This document shows positions 13,078-25,800 of a DNA stretch of 64,000 bases, piece after piece (the first letter of the stretch is position 1; the number at the start of each line of letters is the position of its first letter). The DNA is taken from NCBI GenBank assembly GCA_014706295.1, contig JACSVZ010000002.1, positions 18,522,494 through 18,586,493 on the forward strand. Direction: 5' to 3'. A program made the translations under genes and the position numbers. Origin of the DNA: Lycocorax pyrrhopterus obiensis (Eukaryota > Chordata > Aves > Passeriformes > Paradisaeidae). Under the pieces are notes generated by a model. That model saw only the letters and a program-made list of their open reading frames with translations. It was not told the DNA's origin and made no database searches.

Positions 13078-13212
13078 TCTTGTGCACATTCCCCCATGTC
13101 ATCCCTCCTTTCATTTTGTCTCCCAATGCTGCATCTTTGTTTCTGCTTCTGCTTTCTGTCTCATTCCGTCTCCTGCTTACCCCTCCCCTTTTTCTCTTCT
13201 CTGCCTCTCACA
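13078..13212. repeat. Pyrimidine-rich (CT) low-complexity tract
   Basis: The plus strand is dominated by C and T (CCCTCCTTTC, CTTCTGCTTTC, CCCCTCCCCTTTTTCTCTTC). It lies about 110 bases downstream of the purine tract, so the two could pair loosely in a transcript. No coding role is seen. Confidence 0.7.
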
Positions 13213-15761
13213 GGCAATGAATGAGATGTAGCATATCACTGTATTAGCACGGCCAAGTTTTTCCCAAACTTGCCTTGAAAATGGAATGCCCGTGAGTATG
13301 TTGTTACTCTTTCAGCCTTTTTTTTCCCCCAAGACTCAGTGGAGACAGCCTGAAATCCTCAACAGAAACCTAAGTGAGCATATGAGTGAAATGTGACTTT
13401 TGCTCCAGGCCAGTCATGGGATATAGTCATAGTCTTGATTTCTAGGAGCTTTACAAGAAGTCAGTGCTGAGAAATTTTTCCCTTTTTGGTTGGTGAAGTC
13501 AAAGAGGAACAAATAAACTATCTCCCATCTTCCTCTCTCATGCTTGTAGACCCACATCTGCATGTGCAGCCTCTCCTCTGGACTCCCTGAGATGCACTGC
13601 CCTCTGTGTGCTCCACTTACCCTGTAAGCTGTCATTGGGAAAGACAGTTTTGTGTATTCCACAGAAAATCTAAGTATTCTCACAGAAATATACAAATACT
13701 ATGTTATTTAATATGATATATTTGGTTTAATTTGAATTGGAATAAAAATTAAATAGCTTTGAATCAATTTTTATTATATTATCATCGGATAGCCTTTTGT
13801 CTCATCTCAGATTTTTTTCTTTGATTTGGGGATGAAGATGATGCTGAGATTTGGCATTGCATTTATATTTACAATTTTTATCTTTAAAAGAAAAGGAAGA
13901 GTCGTTAAATATGTCTGTACTCTGGTTTTGTCCCCACTTTCTTTGGGTCTTATACTCTACTTTTCTATTTCTTGTTGCTGACCCTCTTTAGTTATATGCC
14001 AGTATCTCAAGGTTTCCAAACTAAAGCCAGGAACTCAGGAGGATGAACAGCTTTCAGGAAACGGTCAACAGCTCTCAGGGTGCAATTCTAAAGGTCATTT
14101 GTTATCACATCTGTTCCTGTCAAGGCGTCCTCTCTGAGGCAAAGCTCATCTGAGAGGCTGGAAACCCTGGGAGGTTCTATGGTAGGATTTTCTCTCATGC
14201 TGTATGATGAGATTGAAAAGAGTGCATTCATCTGTGGAGTCCTCCCAGTGTCAGGGAAAACTGTCAGAAACTTTTTCCCCCTGCCCTGTTTCACTGTGAC
14301 CTTCATTTCCCAGCCACTGGCCTGACTCTAAGTGCAAACTCCCCCAGTTAATATTAGGATTTATTTGATTTCCCCTGGTTCTCTTAAGGCAGAGTAAAAC
14401 TGGAGACCACCATTTGGCAGAAAGTCCAAGATTTTTTGAATGAGGCTGTGATGAATGACAGTCAGAGGAGAAGGGAAGAATGCTGGGGTTGAATGGCTAG
14501 CCCAGAATGAATGCTGGGGATAGCTTTGCTAGTGATGGAACTCCTGAGTGCTGAAAGCTGTTCACTCCTTGAAGTGAAGTTACGGAGCTGATTAGGCTGG
14601 GCAAGTCATGCTGCTCATGCCTGGAGGTAGAGTCCTGCCTTGTGCTTCCCACCATCCACTCACATTGCTAGGATCACTGTGCCACATTGTACTAGAAAAA
14701 TGCCATAAGTGTTTAGCATAGAGAAGTGGAAACAAGCATGTGTTTTATAGCAGTAAGCTAATTATTTAAGATGAGATGTTATCGTAATGTTGTAGTTCCT
14801 AAAAAAAAAAAGAGAGGCAGAATTCAGAATATCCTGTACTGGACTGTTATCTAGTCCAGTTTTTAAATAATATGAGAATGTAGAAAAATACCTGATTAAC
14901 TTAGAAGTGTTTTTGTATTAGGTAGATAACGTGTTTTAAAATGTAAGCACATTCCGGAGTACTTGTTCACTTATTCTGTTATGTACAGGACTGCATTAGA
15001 CTAATATTATCAGCCAAACCATCTCCTAGCACAATCTGATAACACCCTTTTGGGATCTATGTAGGTGTATCATTTATTGGCTACACTGCTTTAAATTACT
15101 AAACTAATATATGTCTCTGTTCATATTTTGGAAAATAAATTGTTTCTGTAACTCAAAGAAAGTGAAGATATAGTAGCTTAGAGCATAACCCATTTTTATA
15201 CATAAATAGATTCAGACAGAGTCTTCACACATTTTAAAATGTCAGTTAATTTTTAATGTCTCTATTGCTCTATGAAGGTAAAAAAGTTAGGTAGAAGTGG
15301 TACTTTGTGGAAGAGGCTTTTGTTCTTGTCTACAATGAAGAGGTATTCCAGAACTGTTCCACATTGTATTTTACATGGCAGACAGAGGATAAAAAATGGT
15401 GCATTCTACGTCTGTCAGTATTCTGCATCTGTCACTCAGAGAAAATTCCCCTTTCCCTTTTAGGGAAAGTTGCCTAAGGATGATGGGATATGGCTGATAG
15501 CAATAATCCATATTTAGGCAACTAGAAGATTGTGACAACATTAGCTAGAGTAAGGGAATGCAGACTTAAAGTCAAAACATCTGTTATGGTAACTTTAAAT
15601 TACCCTATTATTTCTAGTTGTTGCAGTGTCATAACTTACATTCCTACATCATCTTGCCATAAAAATATACATCTAGCTTTGAAATTCAGCTCTAACTTTG
15701 AATTATTTGCTTTGAATTTCATATAATAAAATAAATACTCTGAAATGCAGCAGTTGATCTT
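13213..15761. other. Intergenic non-coding DNA
   Basis: There is no gene or repeat that I recognise. The longest open frame is under 100 codons, and no splice-flanked conserved coding block was seen. Confidence 0.55.
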
Positions 15762-16835
15762 TGTGTTGGGTTTGCCTGGACAGGTTTTTTTAGTGAGAGG
15801 GCTACGGGGGCGTTTCTTTGAGAAGATGCCAGAAGCTTTCTCCATGTCCAACAGAACCAATGCCAGCCGGCTCCAAGACCGACTTGCCACTGGCCAGGGC
15901 TGAGTCCATCAGTGATGGTGGTAGAACCTCTGGGATAACATACTTAAGAAGGGGGAAAGAAATCCTGGGCAACTTCAGCTGGAGAGAGGAGTGAGAATAT
16001 GTGAGAGAAACAACTCTGCAGACACCAAGATCAGTGAAGAAAGAAGGTGGAGGAGGAGCTCCAGGTGCAGGAGCTGAGATTCCCTTGGAGTCTGTGGTGA
16101 AGACTATGGTGATCCAAGGTGAAACAGCAATCCACCTGCAGCCCATGGAGAATCCCACGCCGGAGCAGGTGAGTGCCCAAAGGAGGCTGTGATCATATTG
16201 GATGCCCACCCTGGAGTAGGCTCCTGGCAGGACCTGTGACCTGTGAGAGAGGTGTCCACACCGGAGCAGGTTTGCTGGCGGGACTTGTGAGCCCATGGGG
16301 ATCCGCACTGAAGCAGCCTGTGCCTGAATGACTGTGCCTGGTGGAAGGGACTCATACTCCAGATGCTTGTGAAGAACTGCAGCCCATGGGAGGTGAAGGA
16401 CTGTCTCCCATGGGAGGGACCCCATGCTGGAGCAGGAGCAGCGCGTAAGGAGTTCTCCTCCTGAGGAGGTAGGAGCAGCAAAGAAAATGTGATGAACTGA
16501 CCGCAGCCTGCATTCTCTATGCCCCTGTGCTGGGGGGAGGAAGTAGAGAAAATGGGGAGTGAAATTGAGCCTGGGAAGAAGGGAAGGGTGGGGGGAAGGT
16601 GTTTTAAGATTTAGGTTTTATTTTCTCATTACCCTACTCTGATTTGATTGGTAATAAATTAAACTAATTTCCCCAAGTCAAGTCTGTTTTGCCCATGAAG
16701 GTAACTGGTGAGTGATCTCTCCATGTCCTTATCTCAATTCAGGAACCTTTTGTTATATTTTCCCTCCCCTGTCCAGCTGAGGAGAGTGATAGAGTGGGTG
16801 GACATCTGGCATCCAGCCAGGGTCAACCCACTGCA
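15762..16835 (+). mobile_element. Solo LTR of an endogenous retrovirus (passerine type, probably ERVL-like)
   Basis: A 1074-bp block that starts TGTGTTGGGTTTGC and ends AGGGTCAACCCACTGCA, giving the TG...CA ends of a retroviral LTR. Inside are an ATAACATACTTAAG TATA-like region (about 15935-15948), an imperfect internal repeat array (about 16135-16440) and AATAAA at 16653-16658 followed by a GT-rich stretch, so the LTR reads on the plus strand. The five-base flanks, ATCTT before and GTCTT after, match at four of five positions and may be a decayed target-site duplication. No gag, pol or env sequence and no second LTR are present, as expected for a solo LTR left by recombination. The family name is from memory; ERVL versus ERVK is not settled. 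Confidence 0.85.
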
Positions 16836-19800
16836 GTCTTTAGACACTAATTGTACGAGTAAGAGATCTTCTACTTGATAGATTGCAAAATGTGTTGCAT
16901 TTTATCCCTGATTATGAGAATAATTTGATTTGCCTCAATACAGCTATTAGATGGTTACAGAGAGATTGATTGTAGTGTTATGAAGGATTTCACAATTAAT
17001 GGTTTTATGAGAGAGATTCAGAATATAAACAGGTTTCATGACTATTCTTAACTGGAGTATCTGAATATATACCCTTCTGTCTCTACAACACTCAGCTCGC
17101 CTTGGAAATTTTTGGCAGAATAGAGATTTCTTTGATTTTCCAGCCCTTCTTATCACAACACATTGCTGTATTGCCAGGACTATAAAAATGAGGACATGGT
17201 TGCATAAACCACAGGAGACAAATGCCCAGAATAAAGTACTATAGTAAATGAAAAAAAGGTGTACTTTGTTATGAGCTTGATCCTGTTACATGATAGATCT
17301 CAGGCAGAAGATTTCATTCAGTAAATTTCAGAGAGGATGGGTCCCATGATGTCTGCTAGGAAATGTGGATATTAATTCTGATTCTGCCCCCTTTCTACCA
17401 GTCACTCTACTAATTAGCAGCAAGACATGGTGCTGGTAACTTTCAGCTGCCGTGTAGCTTGAATATAGGAGCGTCCGCAGTGTCCGTGCCTGGGCTGCCA
17501 AGGCACATCACATGTCCTCTGTTCATGCACTGTGCCTGCTAGAATAACATGTTATGATACTGGACTTCCAAAGAATATATTAACTTCCTGACTCTCTATA
17601 GTAATACCGTACAGCTGGTTCAAATAAACATTCCAAGCCAGTGCATTTTTCATCTTGAAAAAAATAGCAATCCCAAAGAAGTTTTGTATTTATTCAGTGC
17701 TTACTGTCATTGCCTTTGACACCGAGCACAAAATTGATAGTTAAAAAAATTGGAGTTACTCTCTAGGCCTTTGCATTGATTCTCCGTTGTTCTTCATTTA
17801 TTTTGTTGACCATTGCTGTCAAAAAGAGAGGAAAAACTGCTCATGGCATTAATTTTCTTGAGTTATTGCACTGTTCTGTCTCACTAAAACTTTATTGTGG
17901 GTTTTTTATACTTTGAATAAAATGTAATTGTTTTTATCTGAACCAGAACCCATTTAAAGAATTCAGATTTCTCTTGACTTTACCTACCTATTCTGAAATT
18001 TCACTGACATTGATACAGAAACCAGGTAATTAATATACCCCCATTAAACTTTTGCATACTATTAAAAATATATTCGTCTGTTTCTTTAATGATTCCATTG
18101 TCAGTTCACCTATTAATGCTTTTATCAAAAAAGCTGCTGAAACATTATGACTGGGAAGCGTAGGCAAAGGCACCATGTAAATAATGGATATTTTGGCTGG
18201 ATAAGGACTGTAGGTTTGGTCATATTTGATGACACAGTTTTTGTAGTTATATTGTTGTAGATACAATGACTTTTGGCTTCAGAAAGAGTACACATGATTA
18301 AATAAAGAAAGATTTCTCTCCAAATATTGTTCATGCACAACATACTAATTCCCACCAGAGAAAATGAAATATGTCACATCCTACAGATCTTCTATTTCTA
18401 TTTCATACTGCCGTTTATTAAGTAATTTCCTTAAGAAAATGCTTAGATGAGCCAGGTTTCTGACTTGGTTTCTTGCAATCTAAGCTGTAATTATGGAAAA
18501 ACATATGGATAGAGTTATGGAAAATATTGTGCATGTCCACCCTTTTCTGAAATTTGTTTTAATTCTTTGGGCTAATTATGAAGAAAAAATGTATATTTCC
18601 AGTACATTGTGGAACAATCAGAGTTATTCTAATACTTGTGATGCCCAGTCTTAAGGAGTTTTCAAAAGCTGGACATTAGTTTTGATCTCTCATCCAATTG
18701 GCAGTGATGCAAACGGGAATGTGTCCCTGATTGCAATGGGAGCAGGGGTAGGTATTAGTTTTTCATGGTTATATAATACATGAAGAAGGCAATTGTGTAT
18801 GGAAGACTTACAGTGATGTCAGATCTACATTTTTATATGTTTTGTTACAGTCTGTGAGTAACTGGACTGTATGGATATAAATCTGTCTTTGATTAAGATA
18901 GATTATTCTGGTGTCCCATTATAAGATTATTTTACATTAAGGGAGTTATCATTGACAAGTACAGAATCATTCTGATTTATAGTACTTTCTGAAAAATGTA
19001 CACATCTGTGAAAAATGCCAACTTACGTCTGGAATTAAGGGTTAGAGGCATGTTCTTTTTATTCTGCCTTTGCATTAAGAAAAACTATTTTGCCTGTTAC
19101 TGGTTCACGTAGTCAACGTAAATTTGCTTTTCTCAGACATCTTTACAAAATTTACAGATAAGATTTTACTACTGGAAGCAAGGGAGTGTTGTAAAACTGC
19201 AGTATTAGACAAAGCACATAAGAACATCCTGAACCCCCAAATGCTATATTAAGGTCACACACGTTTTAAATTAGGGCCCTCTGTTCTCACTCATAAATGT
19301 CTCAAACTTTCAACTTCTGATCTGAAACTTTTGGTGGTTGAAAATTGTAACAGTAGCCACTGGAATTAGTAGATACTGACCCTTGTGCCGTATGACAGGG
19401 TGTATGTAACTGTTCATGACCCTGGCCAGGTTCATGTGACTGAAGTGAAGAAATTAAGGTTAGCCCGTCACTGGAGCTCCTGCAGGCTGGAACTTCATAA
19501 TGCAAGTAAAGGTGACTGGGTTTTGAATTAGTCTATCAGTATAAAATACACTTACATAAAGAATATTGTTAGATTTAAATAATCTTCTTCCCATTCATGC
19601 GACATCAATTATATTCATAAGCATGAGGAAAGCAAAACATAGCTCAGTCTCACTGGCTGCAAATATGTGGTTGTTACCAGTGAATGCCTGAGCATTTCTC
19701 TTTTATGTTTTCAGCTCAGATTTTTGAAAACTATTTTTGGTATTGTTTCTTTGTTGTTTTTCTTTTGTTCTTACTATCTGCAAGACATGTTACATGACAA

Positions 19801-22800
19801 GCACTGAGCATCTATTTATGTGGAGCATTCTAGGAAATGGAGAGTTATAAATATGTATGTCTGATGATAATATGGAACTCTGACAAAGATACTCCTGCCT
19901 GTGTTTTTTGGAGTTGACAATACAAAACTATGGTTTGTAGAAATAATGATAAAAATAACATTCTAAAAATGTACTAGTTGCCAAAATGGTCGAAAATACA
20001 AAAATGTTTTTAGTCCCAGGTAGAAAAGCTCTTCTTTGAAATATTTGCAGAAAAATATCCCTGCATCTCCCTTCCCTCAGGATCCATTTTATGCAAAGCT
20101 CTTTAAATGTGAGAGAGGATAGAATTTCCCAACAGTTTACTGATAGATTTACAATGCTGGCGACAAAGTCATTCTTAAAAAATGGGATAGACTTCTCCTA
20201 GGAATTGATCTCTGGTTGTGTTAATGGATTACATGGGCCAGACTGTGCCTATGGCTACTCCTTACCCAGTAACAGCTGAAAATGCACGTGAGATCCAGTC
20301 TGGTAAGAGAGAGATTCTGGGAGCCCAGCACCCCAACCCTCTGGATAACCTTCCCAACGGAGCAAGAATACGCCAGGGTCATGCTCATGCCTTTACAGTG
20401 ACACGAAAGCAGTGAGAACAGCCTTCCTAAAGGTGCTATAAGACAACAGCATCTCTACATCTGTCTGATTATAGAAAGATTGACTCTTTTGAAATGACTT
20501 CTAACTTGTGTAGTTTGGAACAACCACCATCAAGACTGCTGGTCAGCTCACGGAAGGCTAATCGTTCAGCTGCATGTTTTGATTTTATTGATTAGATTTT
20601 ATGAGGTTGTCCATTGTCCCTTAAATGGCACGTTAGCTGAAATTGACAGGATGTAAAATTGACATTTTGGAACTCATATTTACATGTTATTTTAAACAAT
20701 TTTCAGAAGACCTCTGCCATGGCAAAAGGCAAAAATAGGCTGAAATGGTTTGGTGCATTAAATTGGGTGGGGGTTTTTGTCCCTACTGACTACATTAAGG
20801 TCATTGTGTCCCAGAGTCTTTATCATACCATGTAACTGGTTTTTGGAACCTTGCTGCTGTGGGCAGCTTGATCTCACTGCCAGTGATACTGGTGGCAAAA
20901 TCCCTTTTTTGTTGTCTTTTTCAGAATCAGGATTGGGCTGCCCGGTGCCTGCAGCATAGAAATTGGGTGGCTCCTCAGAGTCCCTGTGGGTGTACAGTGA
21001 TTTCTCACTCTTCTTTGTCTCAAAGAGCTGCATCGAGGGCTGCTCCACAGCAGTGAAACTAACACAGCTCAGAGTACGAGAAAAGCACACCAAAGCTGTA
21101 CAAATTCACTTCTGAAATTTAAATCCCTTATAAAAGGTGGAAAGAATACAGCTATCAATTCTGGCGTGTCTCTTGGGTTGGTCATCGCCTTTGAAGCGAC
21201 CCTGGCCTTAGATCAGGGGAACTTGCTTTGCATTACTCGGTGGTGGCCAAGAGGAATGGGGCGGTGCCGGATGGAGCCTGTGGAGAAGAGTGGGAAGGAG
21301 CCCTGGTGCTGTGGCATCCACGGGGGTGGCCGAGGGCCGTGGTGTGCTCTAGGGCTGGCTGAAGGCCAGGCTCCCAGGATGGCCATCGTGGCCCGGTGGG
21401 ATGGACCTGGTGGGCACTGCAGTCTGTCGAGGATGCGGCTCCCCCAGGGTGGTGGTGACCATCAGGGTGTGTTCCCAGCAGGGACCAGCAGTTCCTTGTG
21501 CGGGGGGCTCATCTGTAACTTTTTTATTAGCAAAGCACAGAAGTGCGTGAAATCCAAACCCTTTGCCGTCCCTCCAGCTTCGTGGTTCTGTTTGAAAAAC
21601 AATTACACAAGATGCCACCTAAGGCAAATCGTATAAAATTAAAATAAAGGGTACAGTGATACATCCTCAAATTTCATGTTGGTAGGACGTTTTAAAATCC
21701 TCAGCCTTCCAGATTTCCTGTGGTTCAGTGCTTGGTCACAAGGGGAGAAAGTACAGTAATCCCGCATAGAAATAAATGTGACTGAATCCTGTTTGCTTTC
21801 AAATAATTGCATTTATTTACATCAGTTTAACCTCCATTTAAAATGTCATGTATATCTCAGCTAGATTAATGCATGTGAAAAAAATAGCCTCTGTGGGAAG
21901 TGTTTTGAGTAAGCAATTTGTTTTGCTTGTAATTAATGGATTCTTACCTAAAGTACAAGTTATAAATAAAAATAAACTAACAGCGAGTGGTAGTTTGCTG
22001 CTGTCATTCAAATAGTGGACAGTTGGGTAATTACAGACCATCAAAGAACCGCTGCACTGCTGATTATTATCTTTTAAGAATTTGCCAGCCTTTCATCGTT
22101 CAAAAGAAACTTGCATTGAAGTCTTTAAATATATGCTATTAATAAAATAAACCTATTAAGTGGTGTGATGGCTGGTATTTACAGCTCACACAGGGGAACA
22201 AGTCACCTTTCCTTTGTTGCTTTGTCTGATACAGAATACCACATTGTGAAATTGGCAGCCAAATCTCATTTAGCCACGTGTATCTGTGTCAATACCGGGG
22301 GCTTCATTCTGCAAATGTATAAGCGGCTTGGCTAAGATGAGGAGCTTTGGAGCAGAGTTGGACTATACCTCTGGAGAAAGTTACTCAAGTGTCTGTAAGG
22401 CCAGATCCTGAAAATGTCAGAAAATCCATGTGCATGAAACTCGTGTGCAAACATTTGAACTGAAACCAAAAATCATCAGTGAGGAAGATGTAGCCGTAAT
22501 TGCATCTGCTCTGAGCTAGAAATGCATATAACTTCTATCACATTTTTATACATACACGTATGCCATGTGTTGCTAAGATTTGTTATTTAAAAATCCTCAT
22601 GAGTAATATCTTAATATGTATTTACAGAATTTAATTTTTGAAACTAAGCTAGATGCTAGGCACAGAATTATTTTTCACAGTTGTGACCCTCCATTTATCT
22701 AATACCAGAATGATCAAAACATACATTTCCATGGTAATTTTAGTTAAAAGCTGGATTTAGGATGGAAATGACGTTATAGATATCCCTTTTCCTCATAGAG

Positions 22801-25800
22801 GTAAGCCCACATTTAATACATCCTAGACTGTGATCCTTGTATTGACTAGAAGTAACATTTGAAGCATAATATTGAACAATGTGTTGATGCACACAGTGGT
22901 GCTGGAGATAGTGAACTTTCTGTGCTGGGGGAGGAGGGGACACGCAGCACAGAGCTGACTGTAATAGGTCTCCATCAGAAGTGCTGCAGAGCTCTGAGAG
23001 CATGTCAGGATCCAGCACTGCTGTGCTCATCTGCCTACAAGCCCTGCACGGGCAGCAGGCTCGTTGTCTCCAGCAAGGAGGCATCCCCCACCTAAGCTGA
23101 TCTATATGGTGTGTCTGCCTGTTTATCTCGTGTTTATATCGGAATAAAAGAGTCACTCCTGCATCTTACATTCAGAGTACTTGAGTATTCATCTTCCATT
23201 CAGTAATAGAATCAAGAGATTGGATTACTCATCTCAGTAACATTGCCAGGATGGGGATTGTAAACATCTGTAAACAGAACACAGAAATTATAAATAATAT
23301 AAAACAAATGCTAAATATTGTACTCTTTGGTTGCTTTCATAGAGCCAAACTCTAATAATCATTAAAGCATGTAAAAAATATAGAGATATATGGGTTATAT
23401 GAAAGGTCAGTTGCAGTCCACAGTTATTTTTAATTCACTGAATTGTTTTTAGCAGGCATATCTCTATGTAGCATAATCTCTTTCCCATTTTCAGCAAAAC
23501 ATCCCTAAATTCATCATACATGAAAACAGAGCTGGAGGAAGAGGAAATGAACAATTTTCTAATTTATGCAATTTAAGAGAAATAGGGGAGGGGTCTTTAA
23601 TGACCATTAGCTGATGAAATACGAATTATCTGTACCTACCCAGCTGAAAAAGCTTGTTGAAGATGGCAGAAATGCTGCTTTTAAAGGCTTCTGGAGTCTT
23701 GTGAGATTAGTTTTGTTATAAATCTGCTTGTGTGTCATTGAACTGGATACTGTGATTTGTAAAAGAGCGTAAATACAATTTTAATCATTAATATCATCCT
23801 ACTTTTTGATATGTTTTAGCTTGATGGTTTTGGCATAATATTTTAACATGCTCTAAAAATCTGGAGTTAAAAAATGAAAGAATTTCAGAAAATAATCTAT
23901 CTTAAGGTTGCTTAGGAATTTAATTGAGAATGATTTTAACATTACAATTTTGTTGATTATCTTAATTTAAAAAAAAAATATTGAAAATTTCCAGGTGCAC
24001 TGACAGAATCATGCACACCTGTGGGAATTTTTTTGAGGGGTGGGGGTTGGGGGCTTTTTTGTTTGTTTTCTTGTTTTTTTAAATAAACTGCAAGGAAGAA
24101 AAGGATTAAACCTCTGAGAATTTGGAAATGCCAATCACATGAATACCTAAGGAAAGCAATTGTTAAAGTGCTCCAAGTGTTAACAGAATTTACCAAGGAT
24201 AATTAATGTGGTAATGACAAGAGTAGGAAGGGCTACAAGACTTAGAAATAGGCTGTACACAATCACATGATCTTTGTATTTTGTATCTACACTTAGGTAG
24301 GTAGTTGTGGAAGCTGAAGCGATGTACAGTGCATTAGCAGAGAGTGTGGAAATACAGGAAAAGCTAATGGTACTACAGTTACAGGCTGGCTGTATGGAAA
24401 ACTGAAAATGCTGGATCATGTTCTTTTGAAAAACTGTAACAAGCTGTAATGCTGGGTCATCAGGAGTCTCTTCAGTAGCAACTGGGATGTGTTGCAGTGG
24501 ATGTTTATTAATATACCATTTTTTCATGAACTAGAATTGAAAATATTTACAATAATGATTTGGAGACAGCAAATAATTGCAAAACAAACTTGAGGAAATC
24601 TAGAAAGGCTTTTATGTAAGGAAAGAAAAGTGAGAAAGGAGACGGGAAAAGGAATAGTTTTAGACCTTTCAGGCCTAGAGGGTTTCTGGGCAGGTGAAAT
24701 GATGAGATTTTACACGTTGTCTTACTATTCTTGGACTTATTATTAGGGCCTTACATCACAGCCTCAAGGAGAAGGAGGAGGACTTCAGTATTGTCAGAAT
24801 GTGCTGCTGTGCACAGCCTGTATTTCCTTTTCCTTAGAGGGTTATGTTGTGTGTGAAGGGCAGTGTTCTGCATAGCAGTAGAGATATCTGAATGGAAGAC
24901 CCCTTCCCCCAGGGGTGGCACATCTCACTAAATGTTCTGGTTGCTTGAGCCAGGGGCATTTTGATCAAAATATATTAAACTTTGGAGATGTGACCTCTTC
25001 TGTTCTTTTTTTATTAAGTAGCGCATGTGATTCTGTATTTAGGGACAATTTTTCATCTTATTCACACTTAGTGAATTGCATGCATGTGGAAAAGGAGAGA
25101 GAATTAGCTTGTGTATGCTTCTGAAATAATTGTTAGTATAGTCTAATATTAGTTATTATAAAGTCCTTCTGAAGTTGCTTATGGCAAGGACAATGGCAAA
25201 AAAGGATTGTAGATCCTCATAACACTCTTGCCCTGTCTTACCTTCTATGGACCACCTTAGCTATATTAAATGTCCAAACAACAATCTTTGTACACTGTAT
25301 TAATACTTTTAGACATCTATCATGCTTTTATTTTACCTTTCATTTCCTTGGCAGATGACGCTGTAGGGAATTAAGATAAAGTGCAATCATCTGTCCAGTT
25401 TCTTTCCTATAGCCATATTGTGTATTATACTCTCAGACCCCACAGTGTTCTGCAAGAGATTATCCAAGAAATGATAAATCCTCAGTAGGAGCCATCAAAG
25501 CATCATTGCCAGTTTGTAGCCGCCAAGAAGACCCTCACATCTCTTTCACTGTCACTGCATTATTGATTAGCTTGTGAAATACTGAAGCTGTATTGATCGC
25601 AAATATTTAGGGATGAAAAGGGAAACATTGTCCTCAAAGGTATTTGCAGTCTTCTCTCCTCTGTTAGAGATCTTTCTTCCCTTGTATTTCTCTGTCTGTC
25701 TTCTACCTATTATGTACAGGAGGCTGATGTGTTCATCCGAGGGCACTGGGAAGGTGGGCAAACAGCTGCCTCACCCTGCTGGGGCCGGCAGCCACCGAAA

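Noticed and set aside
15802..16425. 207-codon minus-strand frame
   Set aside because: It lies antisense inside the solo LTR and has no resemblance to a retroviral or host protein.
21166..21636. 156-codon plus-strand frame in a GC-rich patch
   Set aside because: Gly/Trp/Cys-rich composition with no family resemblance. It coincides with a local GC rise that lowers stop frequency.
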